Shown here in pieces: positions 36,383-45,467 of a stretch of DNA of 64,000 nt. The translations under genes were made by a program, and so were the position numbers. Numbering within the stretch: the stretch's first letter is position 1; every line of letters starts with the position of its first letter. The stretch lies in assembly GCA_022841665.1 (NCBI GenBank), contig JALHRB010000003.1, positions 151,430 through 215,429 on the forward strand, read 5' to 3'. This DNA comes from Pseudolabrys sp. (GTDB lineage Bacteria; Pseudomonadota; Alphaproteobacteria; Rhizobiales; Xanthobacteraceae). The notes beneath the pieces were generated by a model. It was given only the letters and a program-made list of their open reading frames with translations, was not told the DNA's origin and did not search any database.

Positions 36383-37117
36383 CTACCGCGCGCTGGCCTT
36401 GATGGCGGCTTCGGCGGCGGCGACGGCGTCGGGCGTGCCGACGTGCATCCACAGGCCTTCCAGCCGCAGGCCATGCAGGCGGCCCTGCGCCGTGGCGCGG
36501 TCGAACAGGTCGGTGAGCGCGAACTCGCCTTGCGGCGCGTCCGCGAACAGCGCGTGCGACAGGATCGCCGCGCCGGCATAGACGTAAGGCGCCACCTCGC
36601 GCTCGCCGCGGCGGACCAGACGGCCGTCGTTCTGCATCAGGAAGTCGCCGCGGCCGGCATAGCCGATGCTGCCGGTGGTCGGCGCCAGCAGCAGCAGCGC
36701 GTCCATAGTGGCGGGGTCGAAAGCTTGCGCCAGGCGGGAGAGGTTGGGCTGCGGGCCGTCGATCCAGATGGTGTCGCTGTTGATGAGCAGAAAGGGCGCG
36801 TGGCCGAGATGCGGCAGCGCGCGCACGATGCCGCCGCCGGTGCCGAGCAGCAGGCCGCGTTCGTCGGAGATGACGATACGTGGCTGCGTGCGCGAGGCGA
36901 GGTGCTGAACCAGCATGTCGGCCAGGTAATGCACGTTGACCACGGCGTGCGCGACATGCGCGTCGGCCAGGCGGTCGAGCACGTGATCGATGAGCGGCTT
37001 GCCTGCGACCGGCACCAGCGGCTTCGGCATGGCGTCGGTGAGCGGCCGCATGCGCACGCCGAGGCCGGCGGCGAGCACCATGGCGCGGCGGGGAGTCGAA
37101 TGCGTGGGCTTGCTCAT
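36383..37117 (-). CDS. murU: MurNAc-1-phosphate uridylyltransferase (MurU-like nucleotidyltransferase)
   Basis: A 244-residue NTP-transferase. The nucleotide-binding signature is MVLAAGLGVRMRPLTDAMPK with sugar-phosphate contacts GTGGGIVRALP and INSDTIW. MurU makes UDP-MurNAc from MurNAc-1-phosphate in peptidoglycan recycling. The neighbouring gene encodes the AmgK kinase that would supply its substrate, which is the main support for this assignment. ATG 37117 begins MSKPTHSTPRR. Confidence 0.85.
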   Translation of the reverse strand: MSKPTHSTPRRAMVLAAGLGVRMRPLTDAMPKPLVPVAGKPLIDHVLDRLADAHVAHAVVNVHYLADMLVQHLASRTQPRIVISDERGLLLGTGGGIVRALPHLGHAPFLLINSDTIWIDGPQPNLSRLAQAFDPATMDALLLLAPTTGSIGYAGRGDFLMQNDGRLVRRGEREVAPYVYAGAAILSHALFADAPQGEFALTDLFDRATAQGRLHGLRLEGLWMHVGTPDAVAAAEAAIKASAR

Positions 37118-37128
37118 GCTGGGCGCGT

Positions 37129-38661
37129 TCAGGATTTCAAGGTGGGGACATTGGCGCCGTACCACGCCTTCAGCGGGCCGAGCGCGGGATGCGCGAGCGA
37201 GCGCTGCAGATAGGCCCATACGCGCGGCATGTGACGCAAATATTGCGGCTTGCCATCGCGCTTCTCCAGGCGCGCGAAGATGCCGAGGATCTTGGAGGCG
37301 CGCTGCGCGGCCATGGTGGCGTAGAGTCGCACGAAGGCGGGCGCGTCGAAACCCGGCTCGCCGAGGCGCGCGCGCGTATAGCGCGACAAAAGCGCGATCT
37401 CCATCAGCTCCGGCACGTCGACGCGCGCGTCCTGCAACAGCGACGCCACGTCATAGGCGGCCGGGCCCATCACGGCGTCCTGGAAGTCCAGCAGGCCGAT
37501 GCGCGCGACGCCTTCGCGCTCCGGCAGCCACAGCAGGTTGGGCGAATGGAAGTCGCGCAGCACCCAGGTGGCCGGCGCGTCGAGCGCGGGCTGCAAGGCA
37601 TCGCGCCAGAGCGTCAGGTACTCGAGGCGGTCGGCGTGCGAAATCGACGCGCCGAACTTCGGCAGGAACCAGTCGGGCAGGAGTTCCACCTCGATGAGCA
37701 TCGCGCCCATGTCGTAGCGCGGCACGCGGTAGTCGACGTTTTCCTCGACCGGCAGGATGTTGGGCAGCGTCTGTCGGTGCAGCGCCGCCAGCAGGTCGAC
37801 CGCGACCTCGTAGCGCGACTCGATCGGCGCCGGCGGCTCGCCGCCGACCACCAGCTCGTTGCCGAGGTCCTCCAGAACGAGCAGCCCGGCGGCGCGGTCG
37901 GCGGCGAAGATGCGCGGCGCCGATAGGCCGCGCTCGGCGAGCGCGCGCGCCATGGCGATGAACGGCGTCACGTTCTCGGCCAGATGCGCGATGGCGCTGT
38001 AGGGCTTGCCGTCGCGCACCGGCGGCCCGTCCGGCCGCTTCGGCGAGTTCATCAGGATGTAGCTGCCGCCTTCCAGCGTCAGCCGCTCGTAGGAGCGGGT
38101 GGAGGCGTCGCCCTGGATGCGCCGGCGCTCGGCGGCGCCGAAGCCCGAGCGGTCGAGGAAGCGGCGGATGGCGCCGATGCGCTCGGCCTTGGCGGCGAAG
38201 GTGCCGTAGCCTGTGATGCGGGCGTTGCGGAAGTCGGGGCCCTGCTGCGGCGCCAGCGTGAAGGCGATGTCGAGCCGGTCCGGCGGCAGCTGGCCGGCGG
38301 CGCGGTCGGGCCATTCGAGCAGGGTTACCGCGCCGTCGCCGAACTCCTCGAAGCCGAGCTCGTAAAGCTCGGAGGGGTTCGACAGCCGGTAGAGGTCGGC
38401 ATGGATGAGCGTGAAGCGCGGCAGCGTGTAGGTCTGCATTAGCGTGAAGGTCGGGCTCGGCACCTCGACGGTGTCGTCGCCGGCCAGATGCCGGATCAGC
38501 GCGCGGGCGAAGGTGGTCTTGCCGGCCCCCAGGTCGCCCGACAGCGTGATCAGGTCGCCGGCCTCGACCAGCGCGGCGACGTCCTCCATCAGGCGGTGGG
38601 TGGCCTGCTCGTTCTCGAGCGCCACCGTGAAGCTGAAGCCGCCGGAAGCGGTGGGAAACAT
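37129..38661 (-). CDS. Fused TsaE (tRNA t6A ATPase) and AmgK (MurNAc/GlcNAc kinase)
   Basis: A 510-residue two-domain protein. Residues 1 to about 155 are TsaE, the ATPase of the threonylcarbamoyl-adenosine (t6A37) tRNA-modification complex: P-loop SGDLGAGKTTFARAL and LTLMQTY/HADLYRL blocks. Residues about 170-510 form an aminoglycoside-phosphotransferase-type kinase: VLRDFHSPNLLWL catalytic loop and GLLDFQDAVMGP metal motif. AmgK phosphorylates recovered MurNAc for MurU, whose gene follows 11 bases downstream. The fusion is known in alphaproteobacteria. Confidence 0.9.
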   Translation of the reverse strand: MFPTASGGFSFTVALENEQATHRLMEDVAALVEAGDLITLSGDLGAGKTTFARALIRHLAGDDTVEVPSPTFTLMQTYTLPRFTLIHADLYRLSNPSELYELGFEEFGDGAVTLLEWPDRAAGQLPPDRLDIAFTLAPQQGPDFRNARITGYGTFAAKAERIGAIRRFLDRSGFGAAERRRIQGDASTRSYERLTLEGGSYILMNSPKRPDGPPVRDGKPYSAIAHLAENVTPFIAMARALAERGLSAPRIFAADRAAGLLVLEDLGNELVVGGEPPAPIESRYEVAVDLLAALHRQTLPNILPVEENVDYRVPRYDMGAMLIEVELLPDWFLPKFGASISHADRLEYLTLWRDALQPALDAPATWVLRDFHSPNLLWLPEREGVARIGLLDFQDAVMGPAAYDVASLLQDARVDVPELMEIALLSRYTRARLGEPGFDAPAFVRLYATMAAQRASKILGIFARLEKRDGKPQYLRHMPRVWAYLQRSLAHPALGPLKAWYGANVPTLKS

Positions 38662-38730
38662 CGAATCATCCGTTCAAGGCCGAAACCTTATAAACGGAAG
38701 CGGGGTGGCCCGGCCAGCCGAGGATGCCGC

Positions 38731-39915
38731 TCAGCGCAGCTCGACCGTGATCGGATTATACGAATAGAGCCACTTGTTGCGGTCCTTGCCCTCGTCGCGG
38801 CGTGCGAATTCGGCGCGAATTTCGGCTTCCGAGCGCAGGTGGAAGAGGCGGCGGTTGTCGGTCGACTGCAGCACGATGCGCGCGGTGCGGTCGATGCGGT
38901 TGCGCTGATAAAGCTGCAGCGCGGCGGGGATATCGCTTTCCATGGCCAGCGCGCGCGCCAGCACCGCGCCGTCCTCGATCGCCATCACCGCGCCCTGCGC
39001 AAGATAAGGCAGGGTCGGATGCGCGGCGTCGCCAAGCAGGGTCGCGCGCGCCGTGCTCCAGTTCCTGATCGGTGGCCGGTTATGCAGCGACCAGCGATAG
39101 CATTTGTCCTTGTCGGCGGCGTCGATGACGGTCTGGATCGCTTCGTGCCAGCCGGCGAAGTCGGCCTTGAGCCGCTCCCACGGCATCTTCACGGTCCAGG
39201 ATTCGTCGCGCACGTCATCAGTCTCGATGATGCCGACGAAGTTCAGCATCGCGCCGGCGCGCAGGTAATACATGACGACGTGGCCGCCGGGGCCCATGAA
39301 CACCGACATCACCGGCTCGAGGAAGTTTTTGGGCAGCCGCTCGATCGGCACGGTGATGCGCCAGGCGGCGTCGCCCGTATAGGTCGCCGGCGTCTCGCCG
39401 ACGATCTGCTTGCGCACGACCGACTTGAGCCCATCGGCGCCGATCAGCAGGTCGCCCTGCGCCGATGAGCCGTCGGCGAAATTCAGCGTCACGCCATCCG
39501 CGGTCTGGGTGAAGTCGGTGACGCGCTTATTGAGGCGGACCACGTCGGGCCGGAAGGCGCGTGCCCGTGCCGCCAGGATCTCGTGAAAATCGGCGCGGTG
39601 GAGTTGGGTATAGGGCGCGCCGTGCAACCGCTCATGCTCTTCCGACAGCGAAAAGCGCTGGATCACCTCGCCGGTATCGTGCAGCCGGAACACATAGGCG
39701 CCGGGCCGCACGCCGGCCTTGGTGATGGCCCCTTCGAGGCCGAGGGTGCGCAGCGCGTGCATCGCATTGGCGCTGATCTGGATGCCGGCGCCGACTTCCT
39801 CGAGCTGCGGCGCCTGCTCGTAGACCTCGACCTCGTGCCCCTCCTTCATCAGGAAGGAGGCGGCCGCGAGACCGCCCAGCCCCGCGCCGGCAATGAGTAT
39901 CTTCCGTCGAGCCAT
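38731..39915 (-). CDS. FAD-dependent aromatic monooxygenase, salicylate-hydroxylase-like
   Basis: A 394-residue class A flavoprotein hydroxylase. It has the FAD-binding Rossmann motif ILIAGAGLGGLAAASFLMKE, the DG motif LLIGADGLKS and GDAAHPTLPYLAQGA. Such enzymes hydroxylate benzoate or nicotinate derivatives with NAD(P)H and O2. ATG 39915 has GAGGA seven bases upstream; ATG 39921 would be only one base from it. It is downstream of the VanA-like gene on the same strand, so both may act on one substrate. Confidence 0.88.
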   Translation of the reverse strand: MARRKILIAGAGLGGLAAASFLMKEGHEVEVYEQAPQLEEVGAGIQISANAMHALRTLGLEGAITKAGVRPGAYVFRLHDTGEVIQRFSLSEEHERLHGAPYTQLHRADFHEILAARARAFRPDVVRLNKRVTDFTQTADGVTLNFADGSSAQGDLLIGADGLKSVVRKQIVGETPATYTGDAAWRITVPIERLPKNFLEPVMSVFMGPGGHVVMYYLRAGAMLNFVGIIETDDVRDESWTVKMPWERLKADFAGWHEAIQTVIDAADKDKCYRWSLHNRPPIRNWSTARATLLGDAAHPTLPYLAQGAVMAIEDGAVLARALAMESDIPAALQLYQRNRIDRTARIVLQSTDNRRLFHLRSEAEIRAEFARRDEGKDRNKWLYSYNPITVELR

Positions 39916-40025
39916 GTGCATGTCCTCGGCGGCGATGCCTTAGATCAGTTCAGCGCCAAGGGGAAGCCATGGGCGCGAATGGGCGGGCGTCGCCGGCCGC
40001 AAAGCTTACCATCGAGCGCCCCGGC

Positions 40026-41072
40026 TCAGGCCGCGGCGGTGCGCGTTTCGGCTGCGATCATCTCGTCAACGATATGACGCGCGCGCATGGACCCGGCGTC
40101 GATATTGAGATTGCGCAGCGGCATTTGCGGATTTTCCAGGATGGCGCGCTGCTGCGCTTCCACGATCACCTGGTCCTCGAGGAAGATATTGGCGTTGGCC
40201 TCGCGCAGCTGGGTGGTCAAAGTCTGGTCGCGCAGGCGGTAGTTGCGCAGCATCGACCAGAAATACATGCAGGTGGTTTCGGTCTCCGGCGTGATGGTGT
40301 TGAGCACGCGGCCGTTGACGCCCTGCGAGCGGTCGCCTTGCGGTGCGCCGGTGCCGGCGAGCGCGACGCCGACGTCAAGCACGATGGTGCAGGGCGCTTC
40401 GAAGCGGATGATCTGCCAGCGGTCGACATTGCCGGGTTTGTCGAGCTGCATGCGCCAGAACGGCGGCGCGTCGATGTCGAGCATCCAGCGCGTCGAGGTG
40501 ACGGTGCGGCCCGAATGCGTCGTCGTCATCGGCTGCTCGGCGACGTGCTTGTTGCCGATGCTGGTCGAATGCACGAAAGACTCGTGCGTGAGGTCCATCA
40601 GGTTGTCGACGAACAGGCGGTAGTTGCACTTGGCGAACAAGGTTTTGCCGTCGCCCGCCCATTCGGGATCGTCGTTCCAGTGCATGTCGGGCACGAGCGC
40701 AGGATCGGCGAGCGCCGGGTCGCCCGGCCACACCCAGACGTAACGGAATTTCTCCAGCACCGGATAGGCGTGCACCTTGGCGTTCGGGTTGAGCTTGTCC
40801 TGCGAGGGCATGTGCGTGCACCGGCCTTTGCCGTCGAAAGCGAGGCCGTGATAGCTGCACACGACGTTGTCCTTCTCCAGCCAACCGAGCGACAGCGGCG
40901 CCAGCCGGTGCCAGCAGACGTCTTCCAGCGCGGCGACCGAATTGTCCGACTTGCGCCAGAGCACCATGCGCTTGCCGCACACCGTGCGCGCGAGCGGCTC
41001 CTTCTTACCGACCTCATGCGACCAGGCGGCGACGTACCAGGCGTTGAGCGGGAATGAACGAAGCGCTTCCAT
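40026..41072 (-). CDS. Rieske oxygenase, vanillate O-demethylase oxygenase-like (VanA family)
   Basis: A 348-residue oxygenase. The Rieske cluster is CWH near residue 48 and CSYHGL near 68; the iron site is DNLMDLTHESFVH. The sequence starts MEALRSFPLNAWYVAAW, typical of VanA-type demethylases that act on methoxybenzoates. No VanB reductase gene is adjacent. Together with the flavin monooxygenase downstream it forms an insertion between tsaE-amgK and divL. ATG 41072 fits homologues better than ATG 41087. Confidence 0.87.
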   Translation of the reverse strand: MEALRSFPLNAWYVAAWSHEVGKKEPLARTVCGKRMVLWRKSDNSVAALEDVCWHRLAPLSLGWLEKDNVVCSYHGLAFDGKGRCTHMPSQDKLNPNAKVHAYPVLEKFRYVWVWPGDPALADPALVPDMHWNDDPEWAGDGKTLFAKCNYRLFVDNLMDLTHESFVHSTSIGNKHVAEQPMTTTHSGRTVTSTRWMLDIDAPPFWRMQLDKPGNVDRWQIIRFEAPCTIVLDVGVALAGTGAPQGDRSQGVNGRVLNTITPETETTCMYFWSMLRNYRLRDQTLTTQLREANANIFLEDQVIVEAQQRAILENPQMPLRNLNIDAGSMRARHIVDEMIAAETRTAAA

Positions 41073-41407
41073 TGTGCGGGCCCCCAAGACCGATCGGCTT
41101 TGCCGCGGATTTTAGCGCATCGGCGCGCACGTCCAAAAGCTCTTTATTCCGCAACCAAAACGGGCGCAAAGCGCCTGCGGCGCCTGCCCAGCACTGAGGT
41201 ACCGCGTGCGCGACGCGTTCCGTTTGCCATGCCGCCGCCACGCTTAATCCGCGGCGGCGTCGCGATTGCCGCTGCGCGCCACATCGAAGCCACGGTTTAC
41301 ATCGGGAAAGTGTTTTCACGCACGAGCGCAGGAACGCTGCATCGCACGCGACGTTGCAAGGCATGGGCGATTGAGTCCAACACGCGATGCAAAACAGGAG
41401 TCACAAT
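41073..41407. other. 335-base divergent gap without a gene
   Basis: The gap holds the promoters of the VanA-like gene and of the small secreted protein. The only structure I see is an 8-bp stem GCCGCCGC/GCGGCGGC (about 41229-41256) with a 12-base loop. There is no credible reading frame or RNA gene. Confidence 0.5.
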
Positions 41408-41797
41408 ATGCGCAAATTGGTTTATGCACTTCCCCTCGCTGCCGCCATGCTGGCCACGCCGGCGCTGGCGCAGGACGCCTACGACAACGCTTATTATCCG
41501 GCGGCCCCGGTCGTCACCGGCGCGGCGGTCGGCACCGTAGTCGGCGTCGGACTTTATCACGGCTGGTTCGGCAGCAGCGCCGCCGTGAGCGCGTTGCCGG
41601 CGACGGCCGCGGGTGCGGCCGCGACCGGCGGTGTCGCCGGCGTCGGCACGATCGCGCTGATCGACGCCGCCGTGCAGCCCTGCCGCGGCTTCCATGCGGT
41701 GTTCGGCGCCAACCGCGGCGCTTGCATGAACGGACAGTATGTCGGCGACATGCCGCGGCGCGTGAGCGCGCGCGACAGCCGCCGCATCTACCGCTAA
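41408..41797 (+). CDS. Small exported Gly/Ala-rich protein
   Basis: A 129-residue protein of unknown function. Residues 1-21 form a signal peptide (LVYALPLAAAMLATPALAQD), followed by a glycine-zipper-like stretch (VVTGAAVGTVVGVGLYHGWF) and a second small-residue stretch (GAAATGGVAGVGTIALIDAA), then a Cys pair (QPCRGFHAVFGANRGACMNG). The ATG at 41408 follows ACAGGAG. Similar short proteins are common in Bradyrhizobium relatives. A strong bidirectional terminator follows. Confidence 0.72.
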   Translation: MRKLVYALPLAAAMLATPALAQDAYDNAYYPAAPVVTGAAVGTVVGVGLYHGWFGSSAAVSALPATAAGAAATGGVAGVGTIALIDAAVQPCRGFHAVFGANRGACMNGQYVGDMPRRVSARDSRRIYR

Positions 41798-41811
41798 GTC
41801 CGGTAAACGGC

Positions 41812-41845
41812 GAAAAGCCTCCGCGGTTCGCCGCGGAGGCTTTTT
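41812..41845. terminator. Bidirectional terminator between the small exported protein and divL
   Basis: AAAAGCCTCCGCGG, loop TTCG, CCGCGGAGGCTTTTT: a 12-bp-plus stem with A and T tracts on each side, serving both converging genes. Confidence 0.93.
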
Positions 41846-41861
41846 CGTGCGCGCCTCGATT

Positions 41862-44375
41862 TTAGGCCGCGGTCTGCTTGGCTTCCTGCGCGGTCGGGAA
41901 GATGCAGGTGACCGTGGTGCCGACGCCGAGGGTGGATTCGACGCTCACCGCGCCGCCGTGCAGTTCGACGAAGGAACGCACGAGCGAGAGGCCGAGGCCG
42001 GGGCCGCGGTGTTGCGAGCCGCGCGGGTCGGTTTCGAACCAGTCGAAGATCTTTGTTTGCGCGTCCGGCGGGATGCCGGGGCCGCGGTCGGTGACGGTGA
42101 ACGTCACCGCGTCGGGCTGGCGTTCGGCGACGAGCGAGACGGTCTCGCCTTCCGGCGAGAAGCCGACCGCGTTGGACAAGAGATTGAACAGAATCTGGCG
42201 CAGCCGCCGCTCGTCGGCGGTGAAGCTGCCGATGCCGGACATGGCGCGGATGTCGAGCGTGATGTTGCTCTTTACCAGCCGGTCCTGCACGCCTTCGGCC
42301 GCCGCCTCCATGCTGGCGCGGATGTCGACCTCGGACAGATTGAGCGTCATGGCGCCGGCGTCGATGGTGGCGAGGTCGAGGATGTTGTTGATGATCGCCA
42401 GCAGCGCGTTGGTCGAGGCGGTGATGTAGCCGAGGTATTCGTGCTGCTTGTCGGTGAGCGGGCCGAAGGTCGGGTCGCCCAGCAAATTGGCGAAGCCGAT
42501 GATGTTGGTCAACGGCGAGCGCAGTTCGTACGACACATGGTGCACGAACTCGATCTTGATGCCGTCGGCGGCTTCCAGCGCCTCGTTGCGCTCGCGCAGC
42601 GCGCGCTCGACGTTGACCGTGTCGGTGACGTCCTGGAAGGTGACCAGCGTCGCGCCGTCCGGCAGCGGCATGGCGGTCATGTCGATCATCATGCCGTCGC
42701 GGCGCTCGATGCGCGCGACGATCGGCTCGCGACCCTCGATGGCGGTGATGGCGCCGCGCAGGTTGCGCCACACCGCGTTGTCGTCGTGCTGCGCCTGGCA
42801 CCAGGCGGTGACCGCCTCGACATGCGGGTGGGAATCGAGCGCCTCCGGCGCGAGCTTCCACATGCGCTGGAACGCGGGATTGTGCAGGCGCACGCGGCCG
42901 TCCGAGCCGAACACGGCGACGGCCTCGGCCAAGTGGTCGAGCGTCTCGCTTTGCACCTTGATGAGCGCGTCGTAGCGGCGGTGCATGTCGAGACGCTCGG
43001 TGACGTCGTCGTACAGGTAAGTGACGCCGCCTTCCGGGTTGGGCGTGGTGACGACGCGCAAGGTGCGCCCGTCCGGGAGGTGCCACATGTGTTCCTGCGG
43101 CTCGACCGCGCGATAGGCTTCGTAGAGCTGCTGCTTCCACTGCCGGAAGTCCTGCTGCTCGGGCAGCTTGCGGTCGGCGCGCAGGGTGTCGAGCACGGCG
43201 GAGTCGGTCGGCGTCTGGTCGAGGAAGCCGGCATTGAGTTCGAACAGCGCGCGGAAGGCCGTGTTGTAGAAAGTGAGCTTGCGGTCGACGTTGAAGATGG
43301 CGACGCCGGTGGCGAGCTGGTCGAGCACGCGGCGGTGCGCCTCGATCATGCGGGCGAGCTCGCCGCGCATGGCCTCGGCTTCGGTGCGGTCGATTGCCAT
43401 GCCGGCGCTACCGGCGCCGCTCGGCGCGTCGACCACGTCGAAGATGCGCCGTTCGCCGGCGGCGACCGCGGGCAGCCGGCCGGAAAAGGCTTCGCCCGCC
43501 GCGCGCGCGCGGGCCAGCTCGTCGCGGCCGGTGCGGTCGAGCAGCTCGACGTCGCGCGCCACAGCGTCGGTGGCGTCCTTGGCCTCGACGGCGCGCGCGT
43601 AAGCCGAATTCACGAAGATGAGCTGGCCGTGCTGGTCGCGCGCCCACACCGGCGCGGGCAGCGAATCGAGCAGACCCTTCATGATCTCGACGTCGTTCAG
43701 GAGCTTGTCATGGGTGGCGGCGAGATCGATCAATTCGCGCTCGATGCCGCCGACGTCGCGCAGGCGCAGGATCGCGCTGCCGCCGACGGCGCGGCCTTCC
43801 GCCTCGAGCGGGCGGCCGGAGCGGCTGGTGAGGTTCATCTCGAAGCCGCGGCCCTCGCCGCGCAAGGTCTCGACCGCGCGCTCCATGCGCTGCGCCGCCG
43901 TCGGCTCCAGCCAGGTGCCGAACGCAAGCACGCGCTCCGGCACGCCGCCGGGCGCGATCAGCGAGGTGTCGCCGAGAATCTCCGGCGCGTCGCTGGCCGC
44001 TGCCCAGGCGACCAGCACCTGGGGCTGCGCCACCAGCAATGCCTTCAGCCGGTCGATCTCGGCATGCAGCGCCATGACCTCGTCGCGCGAGACGGTTTCG
44101 ATGCGGCTCGCCGCCTTGCGCGTGCGCAACAGCACGATGGTGGCAAGCACCGCAAAGCAGAGCAGGCCGAAGGTCAGGGTCAGGGCGGCGACTTCCGGCC
44201 GGCCGATAGCAGCCAGCGCGCCGGCGGCCGCCTGCAACACACCTGCGCCCGAGCCGGTGTCGGCATAAGCCGGGCTAAGCGCGATATGATTTCCGGTTAC
44301 GAAGGCGGCGAGGAATCCGCCTCGCCACGGACGAGAACGCAGCCTCTCGTTCGCCGTCCGGACTGTCTCCGGCAT
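41862..44375 (-). CDS. divL: DivL-type PAS sensor kinase with Tyr at the phospho-acceptor site
   Basis: An 837-residue membrane-anchored protein. An N-terminal membrane segment (about residues 63-83) is followed by PAS domains (about 230-350, 355-470, 480-595), the DHp helix and a full HATPase_c domain (DRGPGIP, GPGLGLSLVRSFVELHGG). The H-box reads VSYELRSPL, so Tyr616 (codon 42528-42530) replaces the His. In Caulobacter, DivL also has Tyr here and works as a regulator of CckA in cell-fate control. The gene normally neighbours tsaE. Confidence 0.88.
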   Translation of the reverse strand: MPETVRTANERLRSRPWRGGFLAAFVTGNHIALSPAYADTGSGAGVLQAAAGALAAIGRPEVAALTLTFGLLCFAVLATIVLLRTRKAASRIETVSRDEVMALHAEIDRLKALLVAQPQVLVAWAAASDAPEILGDTSLIAPGGVPERVLAFGTWLEPTAAQRMERAVETLRGEGRGFEMNLTSRSGRPLEAEGRAVGGSAILRLRDVGGIERELIDLAATHDKLLNDVEIMKGLLDSLPAPVWARDQHGQLIFVNSAYARAVEAKDATDAVARDVELLDRTGRDELARARAAGEAFSGRLPAVAAGERRIFDVVDAPSGAGSAGMAIDRTEAEAMRGELARMIEAHRRVLDQLATGVAIFNVDRKLTFYNTAFRALFELNAGFLDQTPTDSAVLDTLRADRKLPEQQDFRQWKQQLYEAYRAVEPQEHMWHLPDGRTLRVVTTPNPEGGVTYLYDDVTERLDMHRRYDALIKVQSETLDHLAEAVAVFGSDGRVRLHNPAFQRMWKLAPEALDSHPHVEAVTAWCQAQHDDNAVWRNLRGAITAIEGREPIVARIERRDGMMIDMTAMPLPDGATLVTFQDVTDTVNVERALRERNEALEAADGIKIEFVHHVSYELRSPLTNIIGFANLLGDPTFGPLTDKQHEYLGYITASTNALLAIINNILDLATIDAGAMTLNLSEVDIRASMEAAAEGVQDRLVKSNITLDIRAMSGIGSFTADERRLRQILFNLLSNAVGFSPEGETVSLVAERQPDAVTFTVTDRGPGIPPDAQTKIFDWFETDPRGSQHRGPGLGLSLVRSFVELHGGAVSVESTLGVGTTVTCIFPTAQEAKQTAA

Positions 44376-44508
44376 TCAGGCATGCCCCAAGGATGCGCCG
44401 CGGTGTCCGCCACACCGCTGCGCGAATCGTTGGACTTTACCCCCAAGGGGAATCGTGCCGTAAGAGTCCAGACCGTGAACGGGAGGCGAAGCATGCCGGC
44501 GCGCCGCG

Positions 44509-44919
44509 CTATTTCAGCGTCTGTGCCCGCTTGGCCATGTCTTCGACGGTGATGCGGCCGAGCGCCGCGGAAAAGACCCGCTCGGCTTCCACCAGTGCCG
44601 GCCGCACCACGCCGTTGACCAGATCGGACGCGGGCAGCGGCGGCTCGTCGCTTTCCTCCGCGGTGCCAGCCGCCCGCAGGATGTCTTCGGCCGTGATGAG
44701 GCTGAAGTCGCGCGCGACTTCATAGCCGCCGTGCGGCCCGCGGATGCCCTTGAGGATGCCGTCGCGCACCAGCGCCTGCAGGACCGGCTCCAGGTGGCGC
44801 GGCGGAAGCTTGTGACGCGCGGCAAGCGCCTTCGCCGACACCGGCCGGCTGCGGGCGTTGATGGCGACGTCGATCACGGCAGCAATGGCAAGGATGGCCT
44901 TGCGAGACACCAGCGGCAT
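44509..44919 (-). CDS. Rrf2 family transcriptional regulator without cluster cysteines
   Basis: A 136-residue winged-helix regulator. Signatures are MPLVSRKAILAIAAVIDVA, ALAARHKLPPRHLEPVLQAL and the wing IRGPHGGYEVARD. The three Cys that hold an iron-sulfur cluster in IscR and NsrR are absent, so it probably senses something else or acts as a plain repressor. Neither this ATG nor ATG 44940 has a good ribosome site; 44919 fits family lengths. It is upstream of divL on the same strand. Confidence 0.82.
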   Translation of the reverse strand: MPLVSRKAILAIAAVIDVAINARSRPVSAKALAARHKLPPRHLEPVLQALVRDGILKGIRGPHGGYEVARDFSLITAEDILRAAGTAEESDEPPLPASDLVNGVVRPALVEAERVFSAALGRITVEDMAKRAQTLK

Positions 44920-44940
44920 GCTTCGGCACCGGTCGCACAT

Positions 44941-44971
44941 GTAACGAAAAACGGGAGTGGTAATACGTTAC
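44941..44971. promoter_or_regulatory. Inverted repeat in the Rrf2 regulator promoter
   Basis: GTAACG (44941-44946) and CGTTAC (44966-44971) with 19 bases between, just upstream of the regulator's coding start. It could be an autoregulatory site; support is positional only. Confidence 0.3.
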
Positions 44972-45011
44972 GGTCCGGCAGCCGTCTAGCCGAAAACGAC
45001 GATTTTTAGTT

Positions 45012-45467
45012 TCAACTTCCGGTAGAGCCGAATCCGCCGGCCCCGCGACTGGTGCGGTCGAGCGCCGGCACGGCGTGGAAATCGGCGCGCGAAACCGGCG
45101 CGACGACGAGCTGGGCGATGCGCATGCCGCGCGTGACGGCGACCGGCTCGCGGCCGTGGTTGATCAGCAGCACTTGCACCTCGCCGCGGTAGTCCGCATC
45201 GATCGTGCCCGGCGCATTGAGCACGGTGAGACCGTGCTTGACGGCGAGGCCGGAGCGCGGCCGCACCTGCGCCTCGAAGCCTTCCGGCAGCGCGATAGCA
45301 ATCCCGGTCGGCACCAACGCGCGTTCGCCGGGCGCGATGCTGAGCGGCGCATCCGCCGGCACCGCCGCGACGAGATCGGCGCCGGCGGCGTTTGCGCTCT
45401 GATAGGACGGCAGCGGCAGATCTTCGCCATGCGGCAGGCGCGCGATGCGGACTTCGATCGTGCTCAC
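45012..45467 (-). CDS. dut: Deoxyuridine 5'-triphosphate nucleotidohydrolase
   Basis: A 151-residue trimeric dUTPase that hydrolyses dUTP to dUMP, protecting DNA from uracil. Conserved motifs are [44 protein letters not shown] and the C-terminal [13 protein letters not shown]. The GTG at 45467 overlaps the coaBC stop (GTGA), so the pair is translationally coupled. Confidence 0.95.
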   Translation of the reverse strand: MSTIEVRIARLPHGEDLPLPSYQSANAAGADLVAAVPADAPLSIAPGERALVPTGIAIALPEGFEAQVRPRSGLAVKHGLTVLNAPGTIDADYRGEVQVLLINHGREPVAVTRGMRIAQLVVAPVSRADFHAVPALDRTSRGAGGFGSTGS

